DNA of 64,000 nucleotides from Arcobacter suis CECT 7833. GTDB taxonomy: Bacteria; Campylobacterota; Campylobacteria; Campylobacterales; Arcobacteraceae. A program made the position numbers and the translations under genes. The DNA is taken from contig NZ_CP032100.1 of the NCBI RefSeq assembly GCF_003544815.1, positions 1,798,001-1,862,000 of the forward strand, written 5' to 3'. The number at the start of each line of letters is the position of its first letter. The stretch's first letter is position 1. The notes below the pieces were generated by a model. That model was not told where the DNA came from. It ran no database searches and saw nothing but the letters and a program-made list of their open reading frames with translations. Shown here piece by piece: positions 25,565 through 34,579 of the stretch.

Positions 25565-27007
25565 TTAATCTTTTGACTTCTTGTCATTAATATTATCAAC
25601 AATCTCTTTCCACATCTCTTTTTCAAAATTAAACTCTTCATAATCGTTATATCTAAGAACAGGTGTTTTGCCCTCTTTTATTTGTCTTTCATAACCTTTA
25701 ATTAATTTTAATACTGGTTTATATAATAAAGTAATAACTATCATATTAATAATTGCTAATAATCCCATAGTTAAATCTGCAAAGGCGAAAATAGAACTTA
25801 AATCTTGGAATGAACCCCATACAACAAGTAAAATACAAGAAATTCTAAAAATATTAAACACTGTAATATTTCCTTTGCTAAAGAAATTTAAACTATTTTC
25901 AGCTAAATAGTAGTTATAAATCATTGAAGAAAAACCAAATAAAAATAGTGCAAATGTAATAAAATATCCACCCAATGGTCCAATATGTTCTATTAAAGCA
26001 TTTTGAGTTAATAAAATTCCTTGAACACCAGTTACTCCTGGCGTATAAACACCTGATAGAAGAATAATAAAGGCTGTACAAGAGCATAAGATGATTGTAT
26101 CGATAAATACTGAGAATGATTGAACTATTCCTTGTTGAACAGGATGTGCAACATAAGCAACAGCTGCAACATTTGGTGCACTTCCAAGTCCAGCTTCATT
26201 TGAGAACATACCTCTTTTTGCACCTTGTAAAATAACTGCTCCAATTCCCCCTGCTATTGCAGAACTTGGATTAAATGCCTCAGTAACTATCATTGTTATT
26301 AACGATGGGATTTCACTTAAATTTAAGGCAATAACAACAAGTGCAATTAATAAATATCCTAAAGCCATTATTGGAACAATAACTTCTGACATTTTAACAA
26401 TTCCCCTTACTCCACCAAAAATTGTAATTCCAAAAACAATACTTAATACAATTCCACTTACCCAAGTTGGTAAATTAAATGATGCTTCAAATGAAGTAGA
26501 AATAACAAATGATTGAGTTGCATTAAATGCAAGTCCAAAAGTAATTAAAATTAAAATAGAAATTACTATACCTAACCATCTTTGACCTAAACCTTTAGTG
26601 GCATAATACGCAGGACCACCTCTATAAACACATGAATCTAATCCATCTTTTTCTTTGTATAATTGAGCTAATGAACACTCAAAGAAGCTTGTAGCCATTC
26701 CAACTAAAGCAATAACCCACATCCAAAATACAGCACCTGCTCCACCAAGAGTAATAGCAACTGCAACACCAGCGATATTTCCAACTCCAACACGACCAGA
26801 AACACTTAGCATTAATGCTTGGAATGAACTAATATGTCCATCTTTATCATGCACAGTACCTTTTAAAATATTGAACATTTTAAAAAAATATCTAAATTGA
26901 ACAAATCTAGAACTAATAGTAAAAAAAACTCCAAGAGCTGGTAGTAAATATATTAAAATATTTCCCCAGATAAGATCATTTAGAAATGTGTTAATTTCTG
27001 CAAACAT
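25565..27007 (-). CDS. Alanine/glycine:sodium symporter (AGCS family)
   Basis: A 480-residue inner-membrane protein with about ten or eleven hydrophobic helices. AGCS signatures are visible: GRVGVGNIAGVAVAITLGGAGAVFWMW near 71-97, and GAKRGMFSNEAGLGSAPNVAA near 260-280. It imports alanine or glycine with sodium. It lies upstream of the two-component genes on the same strand, with a 108-base gap. The amino-acid context with aspA and the asparaginase-like gene fits a nutrient-use cluster. Confidence 0.93.
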   Translation of the reverse strand: MFAEINTFLNDLIWGNILIYLLPALGVFFTISSRFVQFRYFFKMFNILKGTVHDKDGHISSFQALMLSVSGRVGVGNIAGVAVAITLGGAGAVFWMWVIALVGMATSFFECSLAQLYKEKDGLDSCVYRGGPAYYATKGLGQRWLGIVISILILITFGLAFNATQSFVISTSFEASFNLPTWVSGIVLSIVFGITIFGGVRGIVKMSEVIVPIMALGYLLIALVVIALNLSEIPSLITMIVTEAFNPSSAIAGGIGAVILQGAKRGMFSNEAGLGSAPNVAAVAYVAHPVQQGIVQSFSVFIDTIILCSCTAFIILLSGVYTPGVTGVQGILLTQNALIEHIGPLGGYFITFALFLFGFSSMIYNYYLAENSLNFFSKGNITVFNIFRISCILLVVWGSFQDLSSIFAFADLTMGLLAIINMIVITLLYKPVLKLIKGYERQIKEGKTPVLRYNDYEEFNFEKEMWKEIVDNINDKKSKD

Positions 27008-27100
27008 TTTATCTCCTTAATTTATATATAGAAAACTTTATCATCTCTTAGAGTGTTAAAAGTGTGTTTTATAAACTTACAGAGAAAATTTGAAGAAAAA

Positions 27101-27128
27101 AAAACTGAAACAAAAAAGTTTCAGTTTT
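27101..27128 (-). terminator. Terminator of the fabD-mtnN operon
   Basis: An 11-bp perfect stem (27101-27111 and 27118-27128) with six-base loop is followed on the minus strand by a long T-run. It lies 20 bases after the mtnN stop. Confidence 0.85.
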
Positions 27129-27147
27129 ATTAAGATTTTAAAAGAGA

Positions 27148-27843
27148 TTATTTTTTTAATTCTTTAACTATTTTTATTAAATAATCAGCAGAGTTTTTAG
27201 CACTTGATTTTAAAAATTCATCAAAATCAAATCCAGCATCCATATCAGCACTATCAGAAATAGCTCTTAAAATAAAAAATGGAATATTTAAAGCATCACA
27301 AACAACTGCAACACTTGCCCCTTCCATTTCTAGTGCATCTGCTTTAAAAGTATTTTGAATAAAATCTTTTCGTTCACTTGAGTGAACAAACTGATCACCA
27401 GTTGCAATAGTTCCCTCAATCACTTTTAAATTATTTTCATTTGCAACTTTTATTGCTATTTCTCTTAAATATTTAGTAGTTTCAATAAATACTTTTCCTC
27501 CTGGCACATATCCATTTGGATGACCAAAAGCTGTAATATCTAAATCATGTTGACAAAGTTTATCAGCAATTATTAAATCACCAATTTGAAGTTCAGAATT
27601 AATTCCACCAGCAACTCCTGAAAAAAGTAATGTATCACACCCAAATTTTTCAATCATTGTAGCAGCTGTTAAACTTGCAAATACTTTTCCAATTTTTGAA
27701 TAAGCAATTACAATATCTAAATCATTATATGAAACTTCGTAATATTTATTATTAGCAAATTCAACAACATTTACTTTTTCAAAGTAAGCTAAAAGAGGTT
27801 CTATTTCCTCTTCCATTGCACCCATAATTGCTAATTTAGTCAT
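27148..27843 (-). CDS. mtnN: 5'-methylthioadenosine/S-adenosylhomocysteine nucleosidase
   Basis: A 231-residue nucleosidase that cleaves adenine from methylthioadenosine and S-adenosylhomocysteine; in Campylobacterota the same enzyme also serves the futalosine route to menaquinone. Visible motifs: MGAMEEEIEPLL, FSGVAGGI near 75-82, ATGDQFVHS, and DALEMEGASVAVVC with the substrate-binding MEG, then AISDSAD with the catalytic Asp. It overlaps the end of fabD by eight bases, so the two are co-translated. Confidence 0.94.
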   Translation of the reverse strand: MTKLAIMGAMEEEIEPLLAYFEKVNVVEFANNKYYEVSYNDLDIVIAYSKIGKVFASLTAATMIEKFGCDTLLFSGVAGGINSELQIGDLIIADKLCQHDLDITAFGHPNGYVPGGKVFIETTKYLREIAIKVANENNLKVIEGTIATGDQFVHSSERKDFIQNTFKADALEMEGASVAVVCDALNIPFFILRAISDSADMDAGFDFDEFLKSSAKNSADYLIKIVKELKK

Positions 27844-28765
27844 TTAATTCACCTATCACTGCTTCTAATGTTTTCATATCTGAAACATTTAAAGTAGGTT
27901 TATCTGTAATTTTTTTGTTTAAACCTTTTAAAACTATTCCATTTCCAAATTCAATAAACAAATCAACTTCATCACTATGAGCTGTAATTGATTGTTTATA
28001 TTTTACAGGTTTTGTAAGTTGAGAAGCTAATAAATCAATTGCTTCATCTTTTGTTGAGTATGCTTTTGTACTTACATTTGAAATAACTGGCATAAACTCT
28101 TCTTTTAAGAATTCTTCTAAATAAGGTTTTAAATTTTCAACAGCACTTCTTAATAATTCACAATGTGATGCAACTGACATATCTAGAACTATTGCTCTTT
28201 TTGCACCAGCTGCTTTAAATACATCAACTAAAGACTCTAAATCAGCCTTAATACCTGCAAGTACAAGTTGTCCATCCATATTATAGTTTGCTGGCCAAAC
28301 TTGTTTCCCAAGCTCTCTTTGTTCAAGACATACTTTTTCAACAGTTTCATCATCAATTCCTACTAGTGCCATCATACCAGCACCTCCACCAGAACAAGCT
28401 TGAGTCATAAATAAACCTCTTTTATGAACTAATTCGATAGCATCTAAATAATCAATTGCACCAGCAGCTACTAAAGCTGAAAATTCACCCAAAGAATGAC
28501 CTAAAACAAACTCTGGTGTAATATTACACTTTTCTTTAAAAATTGCATTTGCTATTGAACTAACTAATAAAATAGCAGGTTGAGTAAATTCTGTTTTTCC
28601 TAAATTTTCATTTTCTTCAAATAAAAGTTTTTCAAAATTAATACCTAATCTTGTACTTGCTTTTGAAATCATATCTTTAGCAATATCACTATTTTCAAAG
28701 AAATCTTTTCCCATCCCTATAGTTTGACTTCCTTGACCAGGAAAAATAAAAGCTATTTTTTTCAT
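27836..28765 (-). CDS. fabD: Malonyl-CoA:ACP transacylase
   Basis: A 309-residue fatty-acid synthesis enzyme that loads malonyl groups onto acyl carrier protein. Key motifs: FPGQGSQTIGMG at the N-terminus, the nucleophile Ser in LGHSLGEFSAL near 92, an active-site Arg downstream, and His in SVASHCELL near 199. Length is normal. It is the first gene of a pair with mtnN; the same pairing is known in Campylobacter. Confidence 0.94.
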   Translation of the reverse strand: MKKIAFIFPGQGSQTIGMGKDFFENSDIAKDMISKASTRLGINFEKLLFEENENLGKTEFTQPAILLVSSIANAIFKEKCNITPEFVLGHSLGEFSALVAAGAIDYLDAIELVHKRGLFMTQACSGGGAGMMALVGIDDETVEKVCLEQRELGKQVWPANYNMDGQLVLAGIKADLESLVDVFKAAGAKRAIVLDMSVASHCELLRSAVENLKPYLEEFLKEEFMPVISNVSTKAYSTKDEAIDLLASQLTKPVKYKQSITAHSDEVDLFIEFGNGIVLKGLNKKITDKPTLNVSDMKTLEAVIGELND

Positions 28766-28852
28766 GTTGAGTACCTCTTTGTATATAAATTAAATAAATT
28801 AGTTCAAACTAAAACCATTTTTTAAAGTTAAAAATTAACCCTAAAAAATAGT

Positions 28853-28884
28853 TTTGCCCAAATGTAAAGATACACTTGGGCAAA
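28853..28884 (-). terminator. Terminator of the pal-cpoB-slyD unit
   Basis: A 13-bp stem with one mismatch (28853-28865 and 28872-28884, GC-rich core gccca/tgggc) lies 30 bases after the slyD stop; a T-run follows about six bases downstream on the minus strand. Confidence 0.65.
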
Positions 28885-28914
28885 TAATTTATATTTTGAT
28901 TATATAAAAAGTAA

Positions 28915-29490
28915 TTAGTGACAACCACATCCACCATGAGAATGTCCGTGTTCTTTTTCTTCTGTTCCACAAGAACCACCACCATGAGAATGAGAGTGAC
29001 CTCCGCCACCACAACATCCACCACCCATAGCAGCCATACCACCAACAACACCTGTTTGAACTTCTTCTTCAGTTGCATCTCTTAAAGATAAAATTGCAAC
29101 AGAGAACATTAAAGTTCTTCCAGCCATTGGATGATTATAATCAATTGTAACTTCTGCATCACTAAATGATTTAACTACAACTTGTACAGTTTCACCATGT
29201 TCTCCTGTTCCATATAAAGACATACCTGCAACTAATTCAATACCAGCAAATTGCTCTTTTGGTAAAGTTTGAACAGCTTCCTCATTATATTCACCATAAG
29301 CATCAACAGGTTGAACTAAAACATCTGCTTCTTCATTTGCTGACATTTCAATTAATTTTGATTCAAGTCCTGGAATAATTTGCCCTTTTCCTGAAATAAA
29401 TTCTAAAGGAGCTTGACCAACATTTGTATCTAATTGCTCACCAGTTTTTGCATCTTTTAATGTATATTCAATACCTATAACTTTTGACAT
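28915..29490 (-). CDS. slyD: SlyD-type peptidyl-prolyl isomerase with metal-binding tail
   Basis: A 191-residue FKBP-type prolyl isomerase and chaperone. The FKBP core (1-70 and 120-140) is split by an insert-in-flap domain, as in SlyD (GYDL-like region AYGEYNEEAVQTLPKEQF). The C-terminal 40 residues are Gly, Cys and His-rich (HSHSHGG, HGHSHGGCGCH), the nickel or zinc-binding tail used to feed hydrogenase or urease maturation. AAGGA precedes the ATG. It follows cpoB in the same direction. Confidence 0.92.
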   Translation of the reverse strand: MSKVIGIEYTLKDAKTGEQLDTNVGQAPLEFISGKGQIIPGLESKLIEMSANEEADVLVQPVDAYGEYNEEAVQTLPKEQFAGIELVAGMSLYGTGEHGETVQVVVKSFSDAEVTIDYNHPMAGRTLMFSVAILSLRDATEEEVQTGVVGGMAAMGGGCCGGGGHSHSHGGGSCGTEEKEHGHSHGGCGCH

Positions 29491-29511
29491 AATTTTTCCT
29501 TATTTAATATT

Positions 29512-30501
29512 TTATAATTTTGATAAATTTTGTTTTGCTGTTTTTGCTTCATTTGAACTTGGATAAAGATCAATTAAAGTACTATAAAAGCTTTTTGCGT
29601 TATCTTTATCTTTTGTTTTCTCAAATGAAATAGCGCTATGCAATAATAATGTTGGCATATAAGCTGCTTTGTCGTTCAATATAGCAGATTTTTTGTAATG
29701 ACTTATTGCAAGGTCATATTTTTTTCTCATATACCAATTTTGTGCTAAATAAAAATTTACTTCAGCTGGTTTGTAATTTGTCTCAAGAAGTTTTTCATAT
29801 TTTGGTGTTGATGCACTATAATTTTTTGAATCGAAATCTTGTTTTGCTTCTTTCATTAAATTTAGCTTATCTTCTGGAGTTGTTAATTTTTTAGCAGATA
29901 CTTCACTACTTGCTGTTGAATCTACAGCTGTTGTATTAGCATCTAATTTTGTTGTAGGAGAAACTTGAGAAGTTTTTATTCCTGCAGCTTTTTTTAAAGC
30001 TTCAAACTCTTCTCTTGTTATAAATTGTTGCATATTTTTTTCTAATTCGTTAGAAGAAACATACTCTGAATTGATTTTATTAACAGCCGCTGTTAATTTT
30101 GTTAGCGCAGCTTTCAATCCGTTAACTGTTTCAGCCAACTGGGCATCACCACCTTGTGAAGATGCAGGAATATTACTATTAGAACCTAAATCTGAAGACG
30201 TACCAACTCTTTGCATTAATTCATCAACTTTTCTTGAAGTTGTATTTAATTTTGCTGAATCACCTTCATATGTAGATTCTAAGCCTTCTAATCTATTTTT
30301 AATAGAATCAAGTAAAGAATTAATATCACCAACTTTTGATGTCAATGAGTTTATACTTGCTTGATTTTTTAAAATGTGTTTTTCAGATGAATTTAGTCCA
30401 TAAGAACCATTTTCACTAGAATCATTCGATCCATAAACCGAAACCTCTTCGGCTACGGTTAATGAACTTACTATTAAAAAAGATAGAAGATACTTAGTCA
30501 T
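29512..30501 (-). CDS. cpoB: Tol-Pal associated TPR protein CpoB/YbgF
   Basis: A 329-residue periplasmic protein. It has a signal peptide (1-17), a long coiled coil with Ser/Asn-rich linkers (about 40-170) and C-terminal tetratricopeptide repeats (about 210-329: AKQDFDSKNYSASTPKYEKLLETNYKPAEVNFYLAQNWYMRKKYDLAISHYKK, FYSTLIDLYPSSNEAKTAKQNLSKL). It coordinates cell-wall synthesis with outer-membrane constriction via TolA. It starts six bases after pal, so they are one operon. Confidence 0.9.
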   Translation of the reverse strand: MTKYLLSFLIVSSLTVAEEVSVYGSNDSSENGSYGLNSSEKHILKNQASINSLTSKVGDINSLLDSIKNRLEGLESTYEGDSAKLNTTSRKVDELMQRVGTSSDLGSNSNIPASSQGGDAQLAETVNGLKAALTKLTAAVNKINSEYVSSNELEKNMQQFITREEFEALKKAAGIKTSQVSPTTKLDANTTAVDSTASSEVSAKKLTTPEDKLNLMKEAKQDFDSKNYSASTPKYEKLLETNYKPAEVNFYLAQNWYMRKKYDLAISHYKKSAILNDKAAYMPTLLLHSAISFEKTKDKDNAKSFYSTLIDLYPSSNEAKTAKQNLSKL

Positions 30502-30506
30502 CGAAA

Positions 30507-31043
30507 TTATTTACTTAATTCGTGTTCAACTCTTCTGTTTTTTGCCCAACAATCTTTAGTTTTCTCAGTACAAACTGGAGAACTTTCACCTAAAGAAACT
30601 AAAGCAACATTAGCAGTAACACCATTAGCAACTAATACATCTTTAACAGAGTTAGCTCTTTTTAAACCTAATGCATAGTTATACTCATCTGATCCCCACT
30701 CATCTGTGTTACCAGATACAGTTACAGTTGTATCAGCAGTTAATGCAGATAATTTAGTAGCATTTGAAGTTGCTTTATCTTTGTTTTCTGAAGTTAAGTT
30801 ATATTTGTCAAATGCAAAATATACATGCTCAATTAAAACTTTTTGACCATTGATCATATAATAATTACCATTTGCAGCTTTTTCTAAAGCTGAAAAACCA
30901 CCATCAGAAAGGTTAGCATCTGCATTTGTATTTACAGATTCTTGAGCTCCGTTATCAACATTCATATCAGCATTTTTTTCACTACAACCTGTAGAGAATA
31001 ACATTGCCGCAACTAGTAAAGAATAAACACCTAATTTTTTCAT
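30507..31043 (-). CDS. pal: Peptidoglycan-associated lipoprotein Pal
   Basis: A lipoprotein of 178 residues. The start is the ATG giving MKKLGVYSLL because AAGGAC precedes it; an upstream in-frame ATG would add 13 residues before the signal. The lipobox ends STGC near residue 20. A flexible Asn/Asp-rich linker follows, then an OmpA-like domain (VYFAFDKYNLTSENKDKA, VSGNTDEWGSDEYNYALGLKRANSVKDVL, NRRVEHEL) that binds diaminopimelate. It anchors the outer membrane to the wall. It is separated from tolB by an unusually long AT-rich gap. Confidence 0.94.
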   Translation of the reverse strand: MKKLGVYSLLVAAMLFSTGCSEKNADMNVDNGAQESVNTNADANLSDGGFSALEKAANGNYYMINGQKVLIEHVYFAFDKYNLTSENKDKATSNATKLSALTADTTVTVSGNTDEWGSDEYNYALGLKRANSVKDVLVANGVTANVALVSLGESSPVCTEKTKDCWAKNRRVEHELSK

Positions 31044-31127
31044 AATTTTGTCCTTGAAATAAAATTTGCTGAAATAATACAAGAGTGAACCTTAATTATT
31101 GTTTATAAAATAAAAATCTAGAAAAAC

Positions 31128-31172
31128 AAAAATAAATAAATGGAATTAATCTAATCTCATTTATTTATTTTT
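31128..31172. repeat. 15-bp inverted repeat upstream of pal
   Basis: Arms 31128-31142 and 31158-31172 (aaaaataaataaatg and its complement) are perfect, with a 15-base loop. Being almost pure A/T, part of the match is expected by chance. On the minus strand a T-run follows, so it could be a weak terminator. Confidence 0.45.
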
Positions 31173-31572
31173 ATTTTTAATTGTTAGATTTATTCTATAT
31201 AAATAACTTTATAAACACTATAAAATAGTACATATTTATAATAAATAATATTTTAAAATAATTTTATAAATAGAATATATATTAAAAATCAATTATCATA
31301 CTTCTACTATTTCTAATATATTAAAATTAGAAAAAATCATTAACAACTCTAATATTATTTGATAAAATCTTTATTTAGTCGATTATTTGTTCTATGCTAC
31401 AATCACTAATTATAAAAAGATTTTTTTTATTTTAATTTTTAAGTATATTAATTGTAACTTATTGATACATTATCATATGTTAACAAATGAATAATTTATG
31501 AAAGGAATTTATAAAAATAGTAAATTGATTGTATTAGGAAATATATAAGTTAAGAGAAATATTGATTATTAA

Positions 31573-31607
31573 CTGTAAAGCTTTATAATTTATATAAAGC
31601 TTTACAG
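31573..31607 (-). terminator. 15-bp hairpin after tolB
   Basis: Arms 31573-31587 and 31593-31607 (ctgtaaagctttata and its complement) are perfect with loop attta, eleven bases after the tolB stop. The run after it is not a clean T-tract, so it may protect the mRNA end as much as terminate. Confidence 0.7.
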
Positions 31608-31618
31608 AACTATAGAAA

Positions 31619-32887
31619 TTACCAATCTATAGATTGAATTCTTTTACCTTTTAATGGGAATAAAAATGATTTACTATACGACAATCTTATGATTCCTATA
31701 GAACTAGATCCACCAGAAGTTTTTATAAACAATAATGTTTCTCCATCTGTAGAAAACTTAGGAAACTGATTAATACCACTTGAAGTTAATCTTTTCATAC
31801 TATCTGTTTTTGTAGAAATTAAATATAAATTAAAGCTTTTATCACCCATTTCATTAGAAGAGTCTTTACTACTATATACAATATTATTACCAAAAGCCGT
31901 AGCTGAAGAGTTATTATTACTATGATAAACTAATCGCTCTACAGAACTTGAATTAATACCTTGTGCAAAAATATTAGGATTTCCTAATCTATCAGAAACG
32001 AATACTATTCGTGTATCATTTTCAATAAAATGACCACCAACATCAATTCCTCCAAACTTAGTTACCTGAGTTTGTTTTTTTGTTCGAGTATCATATACGA
32101 AAATATCTGGTTGTCCAGTAGGAGAAGCTGTAACTAAAAGCTTTGTACCATCTGCATTAACATCTGAACAAGCTAACATACCATCTGATTCCATAATAAT
32201 TTCTTTACTTCTATTATAAATATTTAATTTAACCAAAGTTGGTTTTTTATAATTATAAGTTGTGTAATAAATAGTTTTTTGTTCTTTATCCGCCCATTTA
32301 GGGAAAATATTTAAACCACCAGTAACAACAGTTTTCTTATAAGTTAAAGTATAATCTCCTATCATAATATCAGCAGAACCCGAAGCTGTATATGTAGAAA
32401 ATACTACAAATTTTTCCATCCAATCAATACTTGGAGCTTTAAAAAATGCATTAGTTGAAATAGCTGCTTTATGAGCTAAAAAAACATATCTATCTTCTTG
32501 TGTAGTTGCGAAATTTTTTTCCAAAAGTAGTGTTCTAGAATTTATATCATATAATTTTGTCATCAAAGTATAAGAATCAGCTTCTTTTTTAGCAGACAAA
32601 TTTAAATATAAATTTATTCCTTGATTAGATAAACCTATAACATCAGGCATATTTTCATATGAAGTTACGCTATTTACAGAAACAACTTCAAAATGACCAC
32701 TTACAGATAAATCATCTGCTAAACTCTTTTTAATTTTGTTTAAAGTTTCAATTTCCAATGTATCACTTGCAACTGAAACTAAAATTTTTGGTAAAGCATT
32801 AGTTTTTTTTACTACTTCCAAATTTGCATCTACTTGTGCAAAAACAGAATTAATCACTAATGATAACAATAATAATATTTTATACAT
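31619..32887 (-). CDS. tolB: Tol-Pal translocation protein TolB
   Basis: A 422-residue periplasmic protein with a signal peptide (1-17, ending VFA), an N-terminal TolB domain (about 30-150) and a beta-propeller built of DPP/WD-like repeats: KWADKEQKTIYYTTYNYKKPTLV, DVNADGTKLLVTASPTGQPDIFVYD, DTRIVFVSDRLGNPNIFA, FSTDGETLLFIKTSGG. It binds Pal and is recruited by TolA during cell constriction. It begins five bases after the TolA-like gene. Confidence 0.93.
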   Translation of the reverse strand: MYKILLLLSLVINSVFAQVDANLEVVKKTNALPKILVSVASDTLEIETLNKIKKSLADDLSVSGHFEVVSVNSVTSYENMPDVIGLSNQGINLYLNLSAKKEADSYTLMTKLYDINSRTLLLEKNFATTQEDRYVFLAHKAAISTNAFFKAPSIDWMEKFVVFSTYTASGSADIMIGDYTLTYKKTVVTGGLNIFPKWADKEQKTIYYTTYNYKKPTLVKLNIYNRSKEIIMESDGMLACSDVNADGTKLLVTASPTGQPDIFVYDTRTKKQTQVTKFGGIDVGGHFIENDTRIVFVSDRLGNPNIFAQGINSSSVERLVYHSNNNSSATAFGNNIVYSSKDSSNEMGDKSFNLYLISTKTDSMKRLTSSGINQFPKFSTDGETLLFIKTSGGSSSIGIIRLSYSKSFLFPLKGKRIQSIDW

Positions 32888-32892
32888 ATATT

Positions 32893-33618
32893 CTATCCTT
32901 CTGATTTAAAATCAACATTAATTCTTATATCTTTATCTTTTGTAGGCTTAGGATAAGCCAAATTCTTTTGTTCTTCTAAAAAAGCTTTTAAAGATGAATC
33001 AAAACCTTCATCTCCTGAATTTGTAACAACACGATAATCAAATCTTCCATCTAAATCTATCATAATTAAAACTACAGCTTTAAGTCCTGTACCAACTGGG
33101 TTCCAAACAGATAATAATTCATGTACTTTCGAGAAATATTCATCAGTTTCTTGACCTTTGTTAGAATTACTACTTTTTACATTTGTTGCTGTTTTTTCAT
33201 CTTCGAGTAATTTATCAATTTTAATATTATTTGATTTTTTCTCTTTTTCAAATTTTGATTTAAATCTTTTTGGATCAATAGATTTTTCAATATTATTAAC
33301 TTCTTCTTTTGTCACAGTTTTAGCTGTTTCTTTTACGTTAGCAAACAAAGATTTTAAGTCTGGTTTTTTTTCATTTGAAACAGAAGCTTCTTTTTCTTTA
33401 ACAGCTTCTTTTTCAATTATTTTTTCAGTTTTTTTCTCAACCATCTTTTTTTCTGCTTTTTCAGTTATCATATCAAGTTCTATCGTAGTCGATGTAGGTT
33501 TGATATCATAAGTCTTTGGAACAGGACTGAATAAGTAAAACATTAGCAAAGCACAAATGAAAATATAAAATGAAAATGCAATTATACCAGAAAGTATAAA
33601 CGAAAAATTATTTTGCAT
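32893..33618 (-). CDS. tolA: TolA/TonB-like energy-transducing protein
   Basis: A protein of 241 residues; I take the ATG directly after a possible TTG. One membrane helix is at about 9-31 (ILSGIIAFSFYIFICALLMFYLF). A highly charged Lys/Glu-rich stretch follows (45-150, EKKMVEKKTEKIIEKEAV). A TonB/TolA-type C-terminal domain closes it (LSVWNPVGTGLKAVVLIMIDLDGRFDYRVVTNSGDEGFDSSLKAFLEEQ). It should link the TolQ/TolR motor to TolB-Pal. The C-domain family reads as TonB_C-like, but position between tolR and tolB supports TolA. Confidence 0.85.
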   Translation of the reverse strand: MQNNFSFILSGIIAFSFYIFICALLMFYLFSPVPKTYDIKPTSTTIELDMITEKAEKKMVEKKTEKIIEKEAVKEKEASVSNEKKPDLKSLFANVKETAKTVTKEEVNNIEKSIDPKRFKSKFEKEKKSNNIKIDKLLEDEKTATNVKSSNSNKGQETDEYFSKVHELLSVWNPVGTGLKAVVLIMIDLDGRFDYRVVTNSGDEGFDSSLKAFLEEQKNLAYPKPTKDKDIRINVDFKSEG

Positions 33619-33621
33619 CAA

Positions 33622-34011
33622 TTATCCATCAGTTACTAATGAAACTTTAAAAAAACCAGCTTCTTTTACTGATTTTAAAACAAACATAATATCATCATAT
33701 TTTAATTCTTTATCCGCTCTAATATGAATAGGAGTATTTTGATCTTTTCCATTTGCAAATAAAAGAAAACTATCTGTAAAATTTGCTATATCAACTTTAT
33801 TTTTATTAAGTGTAACTATTCTATCTTTAGTAATAATAATATCAATTTTTTGTACGTCTTGTGCTTGTTGAGATTTACTTCCTGTTGGAAGATTTATTTG
33901 TTCTTCAAATTCTATTACAGGAGCTGTAACCATTAATATTGCTAATAAAACTAGCATAATATCAACTAAGGGTGTAATATTTAATTCTGGTTTATCATTA
34001 AAATCATACAC
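33622..34011 (-). CDS. tolR: ExbD/TolR-type motor protein
   Basis: A proton-channel partner of 129 residues. I start at GTG 34011, giving MYDFNDKPELNITPLVDIMLVLL, because AAGGG lies eight bases before it and the family N-terminus then fits. A TTG further upstream would overlap tolQ without a ribosome site. The conserved channel Asp is in PLVDIMLVLLAILMV (residues ~14-28). The periplasmic domain ends with KSVKEAGFFKVSLVTDG. It works with TolQ to energise TolA. The start lies four bases after the tolQ stop. Confidence 0.9.
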   Translation of the reverse strand: MYDFNDKPELNITPLVDIMLVLLAILMVTAPVIEFEEQINLPTGSKSQQAQDVQKIDIIITKDRIVTLNKNKVDIANFTDSFLLFANGKDQNTPIHIRADKELKYDDIMFVLKSVKEAGFFKVSLVTDG

Positions 34012-34015
34012 TGGA

Positions 34016-34576
34016 TTAACCCTTAGCAATTAAAATTTGCGCTTGTGCCTTAAGATAAATATTTAACTCATATATCTTTCTTGAAAGTATTTGATGGAAA
34101 GTATAAGCAAATATAGCAACAAAAATACCAGCTGCTGTAGCAACTAATGCTTCACTAATTGCAGGTGCAATAATAGAAAAAGCAACTTTTGATTGATTAG
34201 CAAACTTAGCAAAAGACTCTAATATTCCAATAACTGTTCCAAATAGACCAATAAAAGGAGATGTAGAAGATATGATTGCTAACCATGAAATTCCAGAACT
34301 TGCATCTTTAATTATATTAATTTCGCAAGCGTATAATAGTTCTTTCGAACTAGTATTATTTGTACACTTATTTAGTGCAGACAACGATGAAAATCTAGCT
34401 TCTCTTGATGTTAATGCTTCTAATGACTTCACTTCATTTTTAATTAATGCAGTCACTGCAAAGTATCGATAAAAGAAAATCCAGATTGTAACGATTAGAT
34501 AAATTGACAAAAGTGCTAAAACTATATAAGTTATAGCACCACTATTTGCCAAATAATTTAGTATTGTAGTAATCAT
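34016..34576 (-). CDS. tolQ: ExbB/TolQ-type proton channel
   Basis: A 186-residue inner-membrane protein of the MotA/TolQ/ExbB family. Three membrane helices are visible at about 14-36, 95-120 and 138-162. The conserved block WLAIISSTSPFIGLFGTVIGILESFAKFANQSKVAFSIIAPAISEALVATAAGIFVAIFAY is nearly diagnostic. It forms the pentameric stator channel. It starts three bases after atpC, so the Tol genes are probably the distal end of the ATP synthase operon, as in Campylobacter. TolQ rather than ExbB is chosen from the tolB/pal context. Confidence 0.92.
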   Translation of the reverse strand: MITTILNYLANSGAITYIVLALLSIYLIVTIWIFFYRYFAVTALIKNEVKSLEALTSREARFSSLSALNKCTNNTSSKELLYACEINIIKDASSGISWLAIISSTSPFIGLFGTVIGILESFAKFANQSKVAFSIIAPAISEALVATAAGIFVAIFAYTFHQILSRKIYELNIYLKAQAQILIAKG

Positions 34577-34579
34577 TTT

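Larger units (their letters stand above)
31044..31618. other. Long AT-rich gap between pal and tolB
   Basis: This region of more than 500 bases is nearly 90 percent A+T by eye and holds no credible gene. It contains a 15-bp inverted repeat at 31128-31172, a weak hairpin near 31311-31332 and the tolB terminator hairpin at 31573-31607. It must include the pal promoter, which I cannot place with confidence. Confidence 0.6.

Noticed and set aside
28809-29078. Val-rich minus-strand frame overlapping the slyD tail
   Set aside because: It is a shifted reading of the Gly/His-rich slyD repeat codons; composition is unlike a real protein.
31498-31548. 16-residue plus-strand frame beginning MKGIYKNSK in the tolB-pal gap
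   Set aside because: No ribosome site or promoter is visible, and such frames are expected by chance in DNA this AT-rich.
33158-33511. 117-codon plus-strand frame antisense to the TolA-like gene
   Set aside because: It is Phe/Ser-rich, the mirror of the Lys/Glu-rich codons of the real gene, and has no start signals.
34012-34029. TTG start for tolR overlapping tolQ
   Set aside because: The GTG at 34011 has AAGGG at ideal spacing and gives the family N-terminus.
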